This document shows, piece by piece, positions 1 to 7,248 of a stretch of 17,329 bases of DNA (the first letter of the stretch is position 1; each line of letters begins with the position of its first letter). The position numbers and the translations under genes were made by a program. The notes under the pieces were generated by a model. The model saw only the letters and a program-made list of their open reading frames with translations, did not search any database and was not told where the DNA came from. The stretch is from the NCBI GenBank assembly GCA_011391285.1, contig JAABQU010000238.1:1-17329 (forward strand), written 5' to 3'. This DNA comes from Thiobacillus sp. (GTDB taxonomy: Bacteria > Pseudomonadota > Gammaproteobacteria > Burkholderiales > Thiobacillaceae).

Positions 1-85
1 ACAGCAGCGGGTTGCTACCGGTCGCCACGATTTCAGGCGCGGCCGGCACGATGATGTCGGCGAGTTCGGTGCGCGGGTCAGCCAT
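1..85 (-). CDS. N-terminal fragment of a third MoxR-operon gene (possibly DUF4381), cut by window edge
   Basis: Reading from ATG at 85, the minus strand gives an open frame of 28 codons that begins MADPRTELADIIVPAAPEI and runs off the window. It overlaps the end of the DUF58 gene by 8 bases, so it is almost certainly the next gene of the same operon. In many proteobacterial moxR-DUF58 operons the third gene is a small DUF4381 membrane protein whose N-terminus carries a short L-x-DI-x-x-P motif before a membrane segment. The LADIIVP stretch here is compatible, but too little is visible to be sure. A von Willebrand factor A (BatA-like) protein is the alternative. Confidence 0.5.
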   Translation of the reverse strand, partial: MADPRTELADIIVPAAPEIVATGSNPLL

Positions 86-1040
86 GGATCAGCAGCGCGG
101 CCAGATCGTCAGCCGCACTGTCCACCTGCTGATGGCGCACCCCGGCACGCGCCAGGCGCACAGCCTGCGCCGCCAGATGATCGGCGAACGCGCTGCGGAC
201 AGCGCCGCGCACCGCGGTCTCGCCGGTGTCGAGCCACACCCGCTGGCCGCTCGCCATGTCGTGAAACCGCACCAGCCCCATCTCGGGCAGGGCGCGCTCG
301 GCCGGGTCGACGATCTGGATCGCCCAGACGTCGCAGCGCGCGGCCAGCCGCGCCAGCGGCGTCACGAGTTCCTCGGTCAGCCAGGCGAAATCGCTGATCA
401 GCACCACCCGCGCGCCGCGCGGCAGGTTCGCATCCAGCGCGGCAAGCCGGTCGGCATGGTGGAGGCATTCGGTCGGGGCGGGATCGGCCAGCGGCGGGCA
501 TGGCGCGGCCGCCTGCTGGATCAGTTCGAGCGCCGCCAGCCGGCCATGGCGCGCGGGCAGGGTTTCATCCTGCGCGTTCCACAAGGTGGCGCCGATCACG
601 CCGCTGCGCCCGGCGGTGGCGAACGCCAGCACCGCAGCCACCCGCGCCGCCTGGGTGACCTTGAGCCGGCGTCGCGTGCCGAAGCGCATGGTGGCGCCGC
701 GGTCCACCACCAAATGCACCATCGGCTGGCGCTCCTCGCGATAGATCTTGAGGTGGGGACGACCGGTGCGCGCGGTGGTGCGCCAGTCCATGTCGCGAAT
801 GTCGTCGCCCGGGCTGTACAAGCGTGATTCCTCGAAATCCAGGCCGCGCCCCAGCCAGCGCGAGGCCCAGTCGCCGGCATGGTGATCGTGCACCTCGCGC
901 ACCGGCAGGGTCGCCAGAAGGCTGGCCTGCGCGGCGAGCCCGGCGATCTCGTCGGCCGCGATCAGCGGCGGGTGGACCGACGCCGCGGCATCGGGCTGCG
1001 CAGACCGTCGCAGCCAGGACTTCAGATGCGCCAGTCTCAC
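78..1040 (-). CDS. DUF58 domain-containing protein
   Basis: This is a 320-residue protein of the DUF58 family, cytoplasmic partners of MoxR ATPases whose biochemical role is not settled. The family signature is clear at residues 72-87: SRLYSPGDDIRDMDWR, followed by a basic stretch HLKIYREER. VVDRGATM at 111-118 resembles a degenerate metal-ion-dependent adhesion motif, as in other DUF58 proteins with a vWA-like fold. I see no membrane segments. The start is a GTG whose codon overlaps the TGA of moxR (GTGA), which implies translational coupling. The far end overlaps the next gene by 8 bases. Length and motif order are normal for the family. Confidence 0.9.
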   Translation of the reverse strand: MRLAHLKSWLRRSAQPDAAASVHPPLIAADEIAGLAAQASLLATLPVREVHDHHAGDWASRWLGRGLDFEESRLYSPGDDIRDMDWRTTARTGRPHLKIYREERQPMVHLVVDRGATMRFGTRRRLKVTQAARVAAVLAFATAGRSGVIGATLWNAQDETLPARHGRLAALELIQQAAAPCPPLADPAPTECLHHADRLAALDANLPRGARVVLISDFAWLTEELVTPLARLAARCDVWAIQIVDPAERALPEMGLVRFHDMASGQRVWLDTGETAVRGAVRSAFADHLAAQAVRLARAGVRHQQVDSAADDLAALLIHG

Positions 1041-1990
1041 GGCGCGGGAACGGCCTCAAGCAGGCCTGCAATGAAGGCGTCGCGGTCGAGTTTTTGCAGG
1101 CGCGCGTCGAGACTCAGCGTGATGCGGTGACGCAGGCAATCGGCGGCCAGTTCGCGCACGTCGTCCGGCGTCACGTAGTCGCGGCCGCGCAGGTAGGCCG
1201 CGGCTGCCGACGCGTGCAGCAGGGCGAGCGAGGCGCGCGGACTGGCGCCCACGTCGACGGCCTTCGCCCAGTCGGCGCGCCATTCGCCGGGCGTGCGGGT
1301 GGCGCGCACCAGGGCGACGATGTAGCGCTCGACGTCCTCCGACACATGCACCTTCTGCACTTCCTCGCGCGCCGCCAGCACGGTAGCGGTGTCGATCACC
1401 GCCGTCAGCGGAACATGACCGGCGCTTGCATGCGCGCGGTCGCGACGCAGGATGTCGAGTTCTTCGGCGTCGCTGGGGTAATCCAGCGAGACGTGCAGCA
1501 GGAAGCGGTCGAGCTGCGCTTCCGGCAGCGGATAGGTGCCGGCCTGCTCGAGCGGATTCTGCGTCGCCATCACCATGAACAGCGGCGGCAGCGGACGCGT
1601 CACCCCGCCCACCGTGATCTGGTGCTCCTGCATCGCCTCCAGCAGCGCGGCCTGCACCTTGGCGGGGGCGCGGTTAATCTCGTCGGCGAGGATGATTTCG
1701 TGGAACAGCGGGCCTTCGATGAATTCGAACTGGCCCTCGTGATAGACATCGGTGCCGGTGAGGTCGCCCGGCAGCAGGTCGGGGGTGAACTGGATGCGGC
1801 GGAAGCTGCCGTGGATGGCGGCGGCAAGCGTCTTCACCGCAGTCGTCTTGGCCAGTCCCGGCAGGCCCTCCACCAGCACGTGGCCGTCGGCGAGCAGGCC
1901 GATCACTAAACGGTCGAGCAGCGTGTCCTGGCCGACAATGACGCCTGACAGGGCCTGACGCAATTCAAGGATGCGAGTTTGGTTCGACAT
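1037..1990 (-). CDS. MoxR family AAA+ ATPase
   Basis: This is a 317-residue AAA+ ATPase of the MoxR group, chaperone-like proteins that act with vWA and DUF58 partners in maturation or envelope-stress functions. Walker A is GLPGLAKT at residues 42-49, Walker B is IILADEIN at 99-106, sensor 1 is ATQNP at 142-146, and EAQLDRF follows at 157-163. I chose ATG at 1990: it has a GGAA about 8 bases upstream, while the GTG five codons further up has no clear ribosome binding site. It is the first gene of its operon and is divergent from chrB across about 140 bases. A broken second copy of its 5' end lies at 5898-5973. Confidence 0.95.
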   Translation of the reverse strand: MSNQTRILELRQALSGVIVGQDTLLDRLVIGLLADGHVLVEGLPGLAKTTAVKTLAAAIHGSFRRIQFTPDLLPGDLTGTDVYHEGQFEFIEGPLFHEIILADEINRAPAKVQAALLEAMQEHQITVGGVTRPLPPLFMVMATQNPLEQAGTYPLPEAQLDRFLLHVSLDYPSDAEELDILRRDRAHASAGHVPLTAVIDTATVLAAREEVQKVHVSEDVERYIVALVRATRTPGEWRADWAKAVDVGASPRASLALLHASAAAAYLRGRDYVTPDDVRELAADCLRHRITLSLDARLQKLDRDAFIAGLLEAVPAP

Positions 1991-2083
1991 GACAGTTCCA
2001 GTCACCGAGAGAAGTAAACGTTAATCAACCCGCAAAAAATGGGCAATGGTTGCTAAGACCCAATGGCATGAATCATTCGTCCA

Positions 2084-2112
2084 TTGACAGCCTATCAAAT
2101 AATTTGTAACAC
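2084..2112 (+). promoter_or_regulatory. Putative sigma-70 promoter of the chr operon
   Basis: A consensus -35 box TTGACA (2084-2089) is followed after 17 bases by a weaker -10 box TAACAC (2107-2112). The predicted transcription start falls near 2119-2120, only about 12 bases before the chosen chrB start codon. The leader would therefore be very short, or absent if ATG 2120 is used. The opposite strand of 2006-2083 must hold the moxR promoter. A candidate there is TTGCCC, 17 bases, TAACGT, but it is weak. Confidence 0.5.
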
Positions 2113-2140
2113 TTACTACATGAATGTAGAGATGGTTACA
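2105..2140. promoter_or_regulatory. Nested inverted repeat, putative ChrB operator
   Basis: Two perfect inverted repeats share one centre, between 2122 and 2123. The inner is CTACAT-GA-ATGTAG (2116-2129). The outer is TGTAAC (2105-2110) with GTTACA (2135-2140), five bases away on each side. The element covers the -10 box, the predicted transcription start and the first codons of chrB, so a bound dimer would block initiation. ChrB proteins are known chromate-responsive regulators of their own operons, so autoregulation is the natural reading. The assignment to ChrB is inference. Confidence 0.6.
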
Positions 2141-3061
2141 TGGATACTGATCGTCCTAAGCCTGCCCACGCAGAACGCCACGGCGCGCATGCGCATCTGG
2201 CGCGGCCTGAAAGGCCTGGGGTGCGCGGCGTTGCGTGACGGAGTCTGGCTGTTGCCGGAAACCGATGCAACCCGCAAAGGACTGGATGAACTGGCCAACG
2301 AAACCCGCGAGGCCGGCGGGACCGCCTGGCTGCTCAGGCTGGACGCTGACAACGAGCAGTCGGCCGCGTTCAGAGACATGTTCGACCGGCGCGCGGAATA
2401 CGTCGAGCTGCTGACCGAGCTGGCAGACGTCGACCCGCTGGCCGAGAAGACCGCGACCGCCAGCAAATCCCTGAAGGCCTTGCGACGCCGCTACGAAACC
2501 CTGGTCGAGCAGGACTATTTCCCGGGCGCCGGCAAACTCGAGGCGGAAGCGCGGCTGCTGACGCTGGAAGCCGCGCTGGCGTCGCGGCTCGCCCCCAACG
2601 AGCCGCATTTCCAGGACGGACAGCCCGAGCGCCTCGCCCTCGTAGACTTCCAGAAGCGGACCTGGGCCACCCGGCAGGACTTGTGGGTCGACCGGCTGGC
2701 GTCGGCCTGGCTGATCCGCCGCTTCATCGACCGCAAAGCGCGCTTCGTCTGGCTGGAACGTGTCGAGGACTGCCCGGCTAATGCGCTGGGATTCGATTTC
2801 GACGGCGCGCGCTTCACCCATATTGGTCATCGCGTCACCTTCGAAACCCTGCTGGCGAGTTTCGGACTGGAGGACGACGCCGCTCTGATGCGCATCGGCG
2901 CCATCGTCCACGCGCTCGACGTGGGCGGCACGGTGCCCGAGGCAGCGGGATTCGAGATGCTGCTGAAAGGCCTGAAGGCGCGCGTCCAGGATGACGACGC
3001 CTTGCTCAAGCAGGGCGGGCAGATGCTGGACGATTTATACGCAGTTTTTTCCAACCCGTAA
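2132..3061 (+). CDS. chrB: Chromate resistance regulator ChrB
   Basis: This 309-residue protein has the two-part ChrB architecture. The N-terminal domain (about 1-130) begins MVTWILIVLSLPTQNATARM. The C-terminal ChrB domain (about 175-300) has DRLASAWLIRRFID at 188-200 and RIGAIVHALDVGG at 254-266. Family members sense chromate and regulate the chr operon. The start at 2132 was chosen because ChrB proteins normally begin within a few residues of this hydrophobic strand. ATG 2120 is possible, and the in-frame TTG at 2084 is part of the -35 box. Shine-Dalgarno support is poor for all candidates, which fits a near-leaderless message. The gene is first in the operon and ends one base before chrA. 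Confidence 0.92.
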   Translation: MVTWILIVLSLPTQNATARMRIWRGLKGLGCAALRDGVWLLPETDATRKGLDELANETREAGGTAWLLRLDADNEQSAAFRDMFDRRAEYVELLTELADVDPLAEKTATASKSLKALRRRYETLVEQDYFPGAGKLEAEARLLTLEAALASRLAPNEPHFQDGQPERLALVDFQKRTWATRQDLWVDRLASAWLIRRFIDRKARFVWLERVEDCPANALGFDFDGARFTHIGHRVTFETLLASFGLEDDAALMRIGAIVHALDVGGTVPEAAGFEMLLKGLKARVQDDDALLKQGGQMLDDLYAVFSNP

Positions 3062-3062
3062 C

Positions 3063-4418
3063 ATGACCAAGGATGCCATCTTGACCACCCCGACCGAACG
3101 TCCCGCCCACCCCAGCTTCTGGGAGGCCTTCAGATACTGGCTGCTGCTCGGCTTCATCAGCTTCGGCGGCCCCGCCGGTCAGATTTCCATCATGCACCAG
3201 GAGCTGGTGGAGAAACGCCGCTGGATTTCCGAGCGCCGCTTCCTGCACGCGCTGAACTACTGCATGGTGCTGCCCGGCCCCGAGGCGCAGCAGCTCGCCA
3301 TCTACATCGGCTGGATGCTACATCGCAGCTGGGGCGGCATCGTCGCCGGCACACTGTTCGTGCTGCCGTCGCTGTTCATCCTGGCGGCGCTGACCTACGT
3401 TTATCTGGCCTTTGGCGACCTCACCTTCGTGCAGGGTGTATTCAACGGCATCAAGCCGGCGGTGGTGGCCATCGTGGTGTTCGCCGCCTGGCGCATCGGT
3501 TCGCGCGCACTGAAGAACAATCTCCTCTGGGCACTGGCGGCCGCGTCCTTCATCGCGATCTTTGCGCTGAATGTCCCGTTCCCCTACATCGTGCTGGCGG
3601 CAGGCCTGCTCGGTTTCATCGGCGGCAAGGTCTGGCCGGACAAATTCAAGGTGGGCGGCGGCCACGGCGCCAGCGACAAGTCGTATGGTCCCGCGCTGAT
3701 CGACGACGATACGCCGCCGCCGGCCCACACGAAGTTCCGGCTCGGCCGGCTGCTGATCCTGACCGGCCTGTTCGTTGCGCTGTGGGGCGCGGCCATGCTG
3801 CTGCTGCCCGCCGGCACGCTGCACGACATGGGGGTGTTCTTCACCAAGGCCGCGCTGGTCACCTTCGGCGGCGCCTATGCGGTGCTGCCCTATGTCTACC
3901 AGGGGGGGGTGGAACACTACCAGTGGCTAACCGCCACCCAGATGATCGACGGCCTGGCGCTGGGCGAAACCACGCCGGGGCCGCTGATCATGGTGGTGTC
4001 CTTCGTTGGCTTCGTCGGCGCCTGGACCAAGGAGATCTTCGGCCCCGACGCCCTGTTCCTGGCCGGCTTCGCCGGCGCCAGCGTCGCCACCTTCTTCACC
4101 TTCCTGCCGTCGTTCCTGTTCATCCTGGCCGGCGCGCCGCTGGTGGAAGCCACCCACGGCGACCTCAAGTTCACCGCGCCGCTCACCGGCATCACCGCTG
4201 CCGTGGTGGGGGTGATCCTCAACCTCGCGCTGTTCTTCGGCTGGCACGTGATCTGGCCGCGCGCCACCGAGGCGGCACCGTTCTCGGGCGGATTCGAATG
4301 GTTCTACGCCCTGATGTCCGTGGCGGCCTTCATCGCGCTGTGGAAATACAAGATGGACATCATGAAAGTGATCGGCGCCAGCGCCGCCATCGGCCTCGTC
4401 TACACCTACATCGTTTGA
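3063..4418 (+). CDS. chrA: Chromate efflux transporter ChrA
   Basis: This 451-residue membrane protein is a long-chain CHR-family transporter with two homologous halves, which exports chromate from the cytoplasm. The first half carries the conserved GFISFGGPAGQ (30-40) and NYCMVLPGPEAQQLAIYIGW (65-84). The second half repeats the pattern with TFGGAYAVLPY and LALGETTPGPL. A polar linker of about 40 residues separates the halves. About ten hydrophobic segments are visible. The ATG lies one base after the chrB stop and has no strong ribosome binding site of its own, so it probably depends on coupling. The stop codon overlaps the AGGAG of the next gene. Confidence 0.95.
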   Translation: MTKDAILTTPTERPAHPSFWEAFRYWLLLGFISFGGPAGQISIMHQELVEKRRWISERRFLHALNYCMVLPGPEAQQLAIYIGWMLHRSWGGIVAGTLFVLPSLFILAALTYVYLAFGDLTFVQGVFNGIKPAVVAIVVFAAWRIGSRALKNNLLWALAAASFIAIFALNVPFPYIVLAAGLLGFIGGKVWPDKFKVGGGHGASDKSYGPALIDDDTPPPAHTKFRLGRLLILTGLFVALWGAAMLLLPAGTLHDMGVFFTKAALVTFGGAYAVLPYVYQGGVEHYQWLTATQMIDGLALGETTPGPLIMVVSFVGFVGAWTKEIFGPDALFLAGFAGASVATFFTFLPSFLFILAGAPLVEATHGDLKFTAPLTGITAAVVGVILNLALFFGWHVIWPRATEAAPFSGGFEWFYALMSVAAFIALWKYKMDIMKVIGASAAIGLVYTYIV

Positions 4419-4428
4419 GGAGTGAGCA

Positions 4429-5022
4429 ATGCCCTATGAACTGAAGTCCCTGTCCTGCGACCCGGCAAAACTGTCCGGGCTGTCCGAAAAACTCATCGTC
4501 AGCCACTGGGAGAACAACTACGGCGGCGCGGTTAAGCGCCTCAACGCCATCGAGCAGAAGCTGGCCGAATTGAACTGGGCCGCCGCCCCGGTGTTCGAGA
4601 TCAACGGCCTCAAGCGCGAGGAGATGATCGCCAGCGGCTCCATGATCCTGCACGAGGTCTACTTTGACTCGCTGGGCGGTTCAGGTGGCGACCCGGCTGG
4701 CGCGCTCAAGGCCGCCATCGTGCGCGACTTCGGTTCGCTCGACGCCTGGCGCGCCGAATTTGCCGCCATGGGCAAGGCGCAGGGCGGCGGCTCCGGCTGG
4801 ACCCTGCTCACCTGGAGCCCGCGCCGCGGGCGCCTGGTCAACGCCTGGGGTGCCGACCACGCCCACAACCTGGCCGGCGCCACGCCGCTGATCGCGCTCG
4901 ACATGTACGAACACAGCTACCACATGGACTTCGGCGCCAAGGCCGGCGCCTATGTCGACGCCTTCATGCAAAACCTTTCCTGGACGGCCGCCGAGGCCGC
5001 CTTCGCCAAACTGGGAGCCTGA
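4429..5022 (+). CDS. chrC: Fe/Mn superoxide dismutase-family protein of chromate operon (ChrC-like)
   Basis: This 197-residue protein has the Fe/Mn superoxide dismutase fold and all four metal ligands in E. coli SodB spacing: H26, H75 (SMILHEVYFD), D158 and H162 (ALDMYEHSYH). The GSGWTLL and AGATPLIALD signatures are also present. An ungapped alignment on H26 (both proteins share L38-N39) puts Asn at 30 and Ala at 34, where classical enzymes have His30 and the proton-relay Tyr34. SOD-like genes (chrC) occur in chromate operons such as that of Cupriavidus metallidurans, where handling of radicals from chromate reduction is proposed. AGGAG overlaps the chrA stop, a good ribosome binding site. 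The fold is certain; dismutase activity is not. Confidence 0.9.
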   Translation: MPYELKSLSCDPAKLSGLSEKLIVSHWENNYGGAVKRLNAIEQKLAELNWAAAPVFEINGLKREEMIASGSMILHEVYFDSLGGSGGDPAGALKAAIVRDFGSLDAWRAEFAAMGKAQGGGSGWTLLTWSPRRGRLVNAWGADHAHNLAGATPLIALDMYEHSYHMDFGAKAGAYVDAFMQNLSWTAAEAAFAKLGA

Positions 5023-5026
5023 CACC

Positions 5027-5341
5027 ATGGAACGCACCATCAAACCCGATACCCTGAAAAACGAACTGGCCGGCAAGCTGATTCTCGACGTGCGCCGCGC
5101 CGCCGACCGCGACGCCGCGCCCGCGCACCTGCCCGGCGCGCAATGGAAGAATCCGGAACAACTCGCCGAGTGGGCCGACAACCTGCCGAAAGACCAGGAC
5201 ATCGTGCTCTATTGCGCGCGCGGCGGCTCGGTGTCCAACAGCGTGGTCGATGCCCTGCAAGGCAAGGGACTCAAGGCCCGCTTCATCGAAGGCGGCATCG
5301 AGGGCTGGAAGGCGGCGGGCGGCGAGGTCGTCGGCCCATGA
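5027..5341 (+). CDS. Single-domain rhodanese (sulfurtransferase), ChrE-like
   Basis: This 104-residue cytoplasmic protein is one rhodanese domain. LILDVRRAADRDAAPAHLPGA (18-38) is the entry strand and CH2A-like motif. The active-site loop after the catalytic cysteine is C63-ARGGSV, and GGIEGWKAAGG closes the domain. Rhodaneses move sulfane sulfur from thiosulfate or persulfides to thiols. The ATG at 5027 lies 4 bases after the SOD-like stop and is preceded by GGGAG; an open frame extends upstream, but only as a shadow. It overlaps the next gene by 4 bases (ATGA). A rhodanese-type gene is also part of the C. metallidurans chr determinant (chrE, from memory), so the symbol is left blank. Confidence 0.9.
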   Translation: MERTIKPDTLKNELAGKLILDVRRAADRDAAPAHLPGAQWKNPEQLAEWADNLPKDQDIVLYCARGGSVSNSVVDALQGKGLKARFIEGGIEGWKAAGGEVVGP

Positions 5342-5790
5342 AGTGGATCACCCGCGAACGTCCCAAGATCGACCGCATCGCCTGCCCCTGGCTGATCGCG
5401 CGCTTCATCGACCCGACGGCCGAGTTTCTGTACGTGCCTGCCGCCGACGTGCTGAGCATGGCAAAAGAAACCGGCGCCATTCCCTACGACATCCCGGGCG
5501 TGGAGTACGGCCATCGCGGTGAACTGTGCAGCTTCGATGCCTTCCTGGACAAGCACGACCTCAAGGATCCTGCGCTGCGGCAGCTCGCCGTGATCGTGCG
5601 CGGTGCGGACACCGACCGCCTCGATCTCGCCCCGCAGTGCGCCGGCCTGCTCGCGCTCTCGCTCGGCCTGTCGAAGAACTTTGCCGACGACCATGAGATG
5701 CTGCGCCACGGCATGGTGATGTACGACGCGCTGTACGCGTGGACGAAAAACGCCCAGAGCGAGCGCCATACCTGGACGTCCCCAGGTTGA
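5338..5790 (+). CDS. Solo ChrB C-terminal domain protein
   Basis: This 150-residue protein aligns throughout with the C-terminal half of the ChrB encoded at 2132-3061. IDRIACPWLIARFIDPTAEF (11-30) matches DRLASAWLIRRFIDRKARF, and LRQLAVIVRGADTDR (80-94) matches LMRIGAIVHALDVGG. It lacks the N-terminal domain, so it may bind the ligand or modify ChrB function without acting as a repressor itself; that is inference. Cys16, His59 and Cys64 are possible metal or redox residues. It overlaps the rhodanese stop by 4 bases. It closes the chr operon: a hairpin with a 6-bp stem (GGTTGA/TCAACC, 5785-5800) spans its stop codon, but no T-run follows. Confidence 0.9.
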   Translation: MKWITRERPKIDRIACPWLIARFIDPTAEFLYVPAADVLSMAKETGAIPYDIPGVEYGHRGELCSFDAFLDKHDLKDPALRQLAVIVRGADTDRLDLAPQCAGLLALSLGLSKNFADDHEMLRHGMVMYDALYAWTKNAQSERHTWTSPG

Positions 5791-5829
5791 GCTTTCAACC
5801 GGTCCGGGCTGGGCCGGGTGCGCGATGGC

Positions 5830-5898
5830 TCAGGCCTTTTCTCCTGACACCAGCACCAGTCCACCCCAAGGCACGCTCCCCGGCACGGCGCGCTCCAC
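5830..5898 (-). pseudogene. 3' remnant of a methyltransferase gene
   Basis: On the minus strand the frame ending at the TGA at 5830-5832 reads as the last 22-23 codons of a methyltransferase. Its tail VPWGGLVLVSGEKA-stop corresponds to LPWGGMLLVSGEKT-stop of the intact gene at 8134-8775, with 15 of the last 22 residues identical. DNA similarity runs over the whole piece (ATGGC..CAGG, CCTGACACCAGCA, CGCTCCACCC shared). The rest of the gene is missing: upstream it is joined directly to a moxR remnant at a CCC shared by both. The divergence means it is not a recent copy of the intact gene. Confidence 0.75.
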
Positions 5899-5973
5899 CC
5901 GGCAGGCCCTCCACCAGCACGTGACCGTCGATAGGGCATTGCGCAGTTCCAGGACGCAGGACTGCCTGAACAT
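5898..5973 (-). pseudogene. 5' remnant of a moxR gene with internal deletion
   Basis: From ATG 5973 the minus strand encodes MFRQSCVLELRNALS, matching MSNQTRILELRQALS at the start of the intact MoxR. The reading then jumps about 18 codons, with a frame change, to DGHVLVEGLPG just before the Walker A lysine. The DNA at 5898-5930 matches 1857-1889 at 32 of 33 bases. At LPG it breaks off into the methyltransferase remnant. The piece therefore has a start codon but no ATPase domain. It lies in the 277-base convergent gap between the chr operon and the HupE-like gene; the rest of that gap (5791-5829 and 5974-6067) shows nothing convincing. Confidence 0.75.
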
Positions 5974-6067
5974 GGTTTTTCAGGCTCGATCGTGAAGAAG
6001 AATCATGGTTGCGAAGCGCGCGGTTTGGAAACGGTCAAAAAGGCCGTCTACCATGGGCAAAAGCGCC

Positions 6068-7228
6068 TCAGCCAAGCAGACGCTCCACCATCCAGTACAG
6101 GCCGGTGAGCGCGATCAGCGCCGATGCCGGGATCACCACGCGCGCGCGGTACCAGGGTTGGTTGCGGAACCAAAGTCCGACTGCCAGGAACGCGATCGCG
6201 ATCACCGCCAGCTGTCCGCCTTCCACGCCAACGTTGAAAGCGACGAGGCCGGTGACGAAGTCTTCGCGCGGCAGCCCGATCTCGGTCAGCACGCCGGCAA
6301 ATCCAAGCCCGTGCAGCAGGCCGAACGCGAACACCACGGCCACCCGCCACGCGTGCAAACGTGAAGTGAGCAGGTTCTCCACCGCCACCGCCACGATCGA
6401 TGCGGCGATCAGCGGCTCGACGATCGCCGGCGACAGCGCGATCACGCCATACACGCTCAAGGCCAGCGTGATGGAATGGGCGAGCGTGAAGGCCGTAACC
6501 TGCCACAGCAGCGGCGAAAGCCGGGTGCTCAGCAGGAACAGGCCGAGCACGAACAGCATGTGGTCGAGGCCCTTGGGCAGGATGTGCGTGAAGCCGAGCA
6601 CGAGGTATTGAGCGAACACCTCGGTGCGGGTGGCGCGGGCGACGGCGCCGGCGAGTGGGTACGCCGCACTCGACTCGCCCTCCCGCACCCAGCCGGCGAC
6701 GATCTCGCTCTCCCCAGCCCGGTGCAGGCGCAATACGCTGCCGCCGTACTGGGGTGCATAGGTCCAGCGCAGGGTCTTCGCGCCGGGCGGAATGCCGCCA
6801 GTGATTTGCAGGGTGGTCAGCCGCGCGCGCGCCAGATCGCCGGGATCGGAAATGTCGACGGCTGCGAGCTCCGGCACGTCGCGCACGCCATCGAACTCCA
6901 GGCGAACGCCGTCACGGTATTGCGGCCAGAAGGTGCGAATGCGCGCTTCCAGTTCGCTGGCCAGCAAGGCGCGCAAGTCGTTGTAGCGCGCCGCGTTCGG
7001 CGACTCGTCGGTGTCGCTGTGCGCCGGGCTCACGCCGGCCAGCAGCGCCTCCATGTTGACCTGCAGGCTGACCTGGTATGTTCCGTCGGCTTGCAGATGC
7101 ACATCGACGATGGCCGGGCGGATCTCGTGTGCTGCCGCCGGCACTGCGAGCAGGCACCCGAGCAGCAGTCGGAACGCGGCGCGAATGGCGGCGTTGCGGG
7201 CGGTGTTATGCTGCAAAAATTCCATCAT
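6068..7228 (-). CDS. HupE/UreJ-2 family membrane protein
   Basis: This 386-residue protein has a signal peptide (hydrophobic 18-33, predicted cut AVPAAA|HEIRP). An exported domain of about 170 residues follows, then a membrane domain of about seven segments. The membrane part has family motifs FTHILPKGLDHMLFVLGLF, AFTLAHSITLALS and FGLLHGLGFAGVL, with histidines inside membrane helices, as in HupE/UreJ proteins linked to nickel, cobalt or copper handling. The substrate is not established. I chose ATG 7228; ATG 7225 is equally possible, and the frame upstream opens only with a TTG inside the divergent gene. It starts 20 bases from a divergent DUF4198 gene, suggesting a shared function in metal acquisition. 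Confidence 0.88.
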   Translation of the reverse strand: MMEFLQHNTARNAAIRAAFRLLLGCLLAVPAAAHEIRPAIVDVHLQADGTYQVSLQVNMEALLAGVSPAHSDTDESPNAARYNDLRALLASELEARIRTFWPQYRDGVRLEFDGVRDVPELAAVDISDPGDLARARLTTLQITGGIPPGAKTLRWTYAPQYGGSVLRLHRAGESEIVAGWVREGESSAAYPLAGAVARATRTEVFAQYLVLGFTHILPKGLDHMLFVLGLFLLSTRLSPLLWQVTAFTLAHSITLALSVYGVIALSPAIVEPLIAASIVAVAVENLLTSRLHAWRVAVVFAFGLLHGLGFAGVLTEIGLPREDFVTGLVAFNVGVEGGQLAVIAIAFLAVGLWFRNQPWYRARVVIPASALIALTGLYWMVERLLG

Positions 7229-7248
7229 CCCGATAAGCGGCGCACGCA

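Noticed and set aside
2084..2131. TTG start at 2084 or ATG at 2120 for chrB
   Set aside because: TTG 2084 is the TTG of a consensus -35 box, so it lies upstream of transcription. ATG 2120 adds four residues not typical of ChrB N-termini; it cannot be fully excluded.
5771..5800. Hairpins at the end of the chr operon (CCTGG/CCAGG and GGTTGA/TCAACC) as an intrinsic terminator
   Set aside because: Neither is followed by a T-run on the plus strand, and both overlap the last codons of the gene.
5964..5985. Inverted repeat GCCTGA/TCAGGC with a 10-base loop
   Set aside because: The stem is short, has no T-run after it, and partly consists of the moxR remnant. It could be chance.
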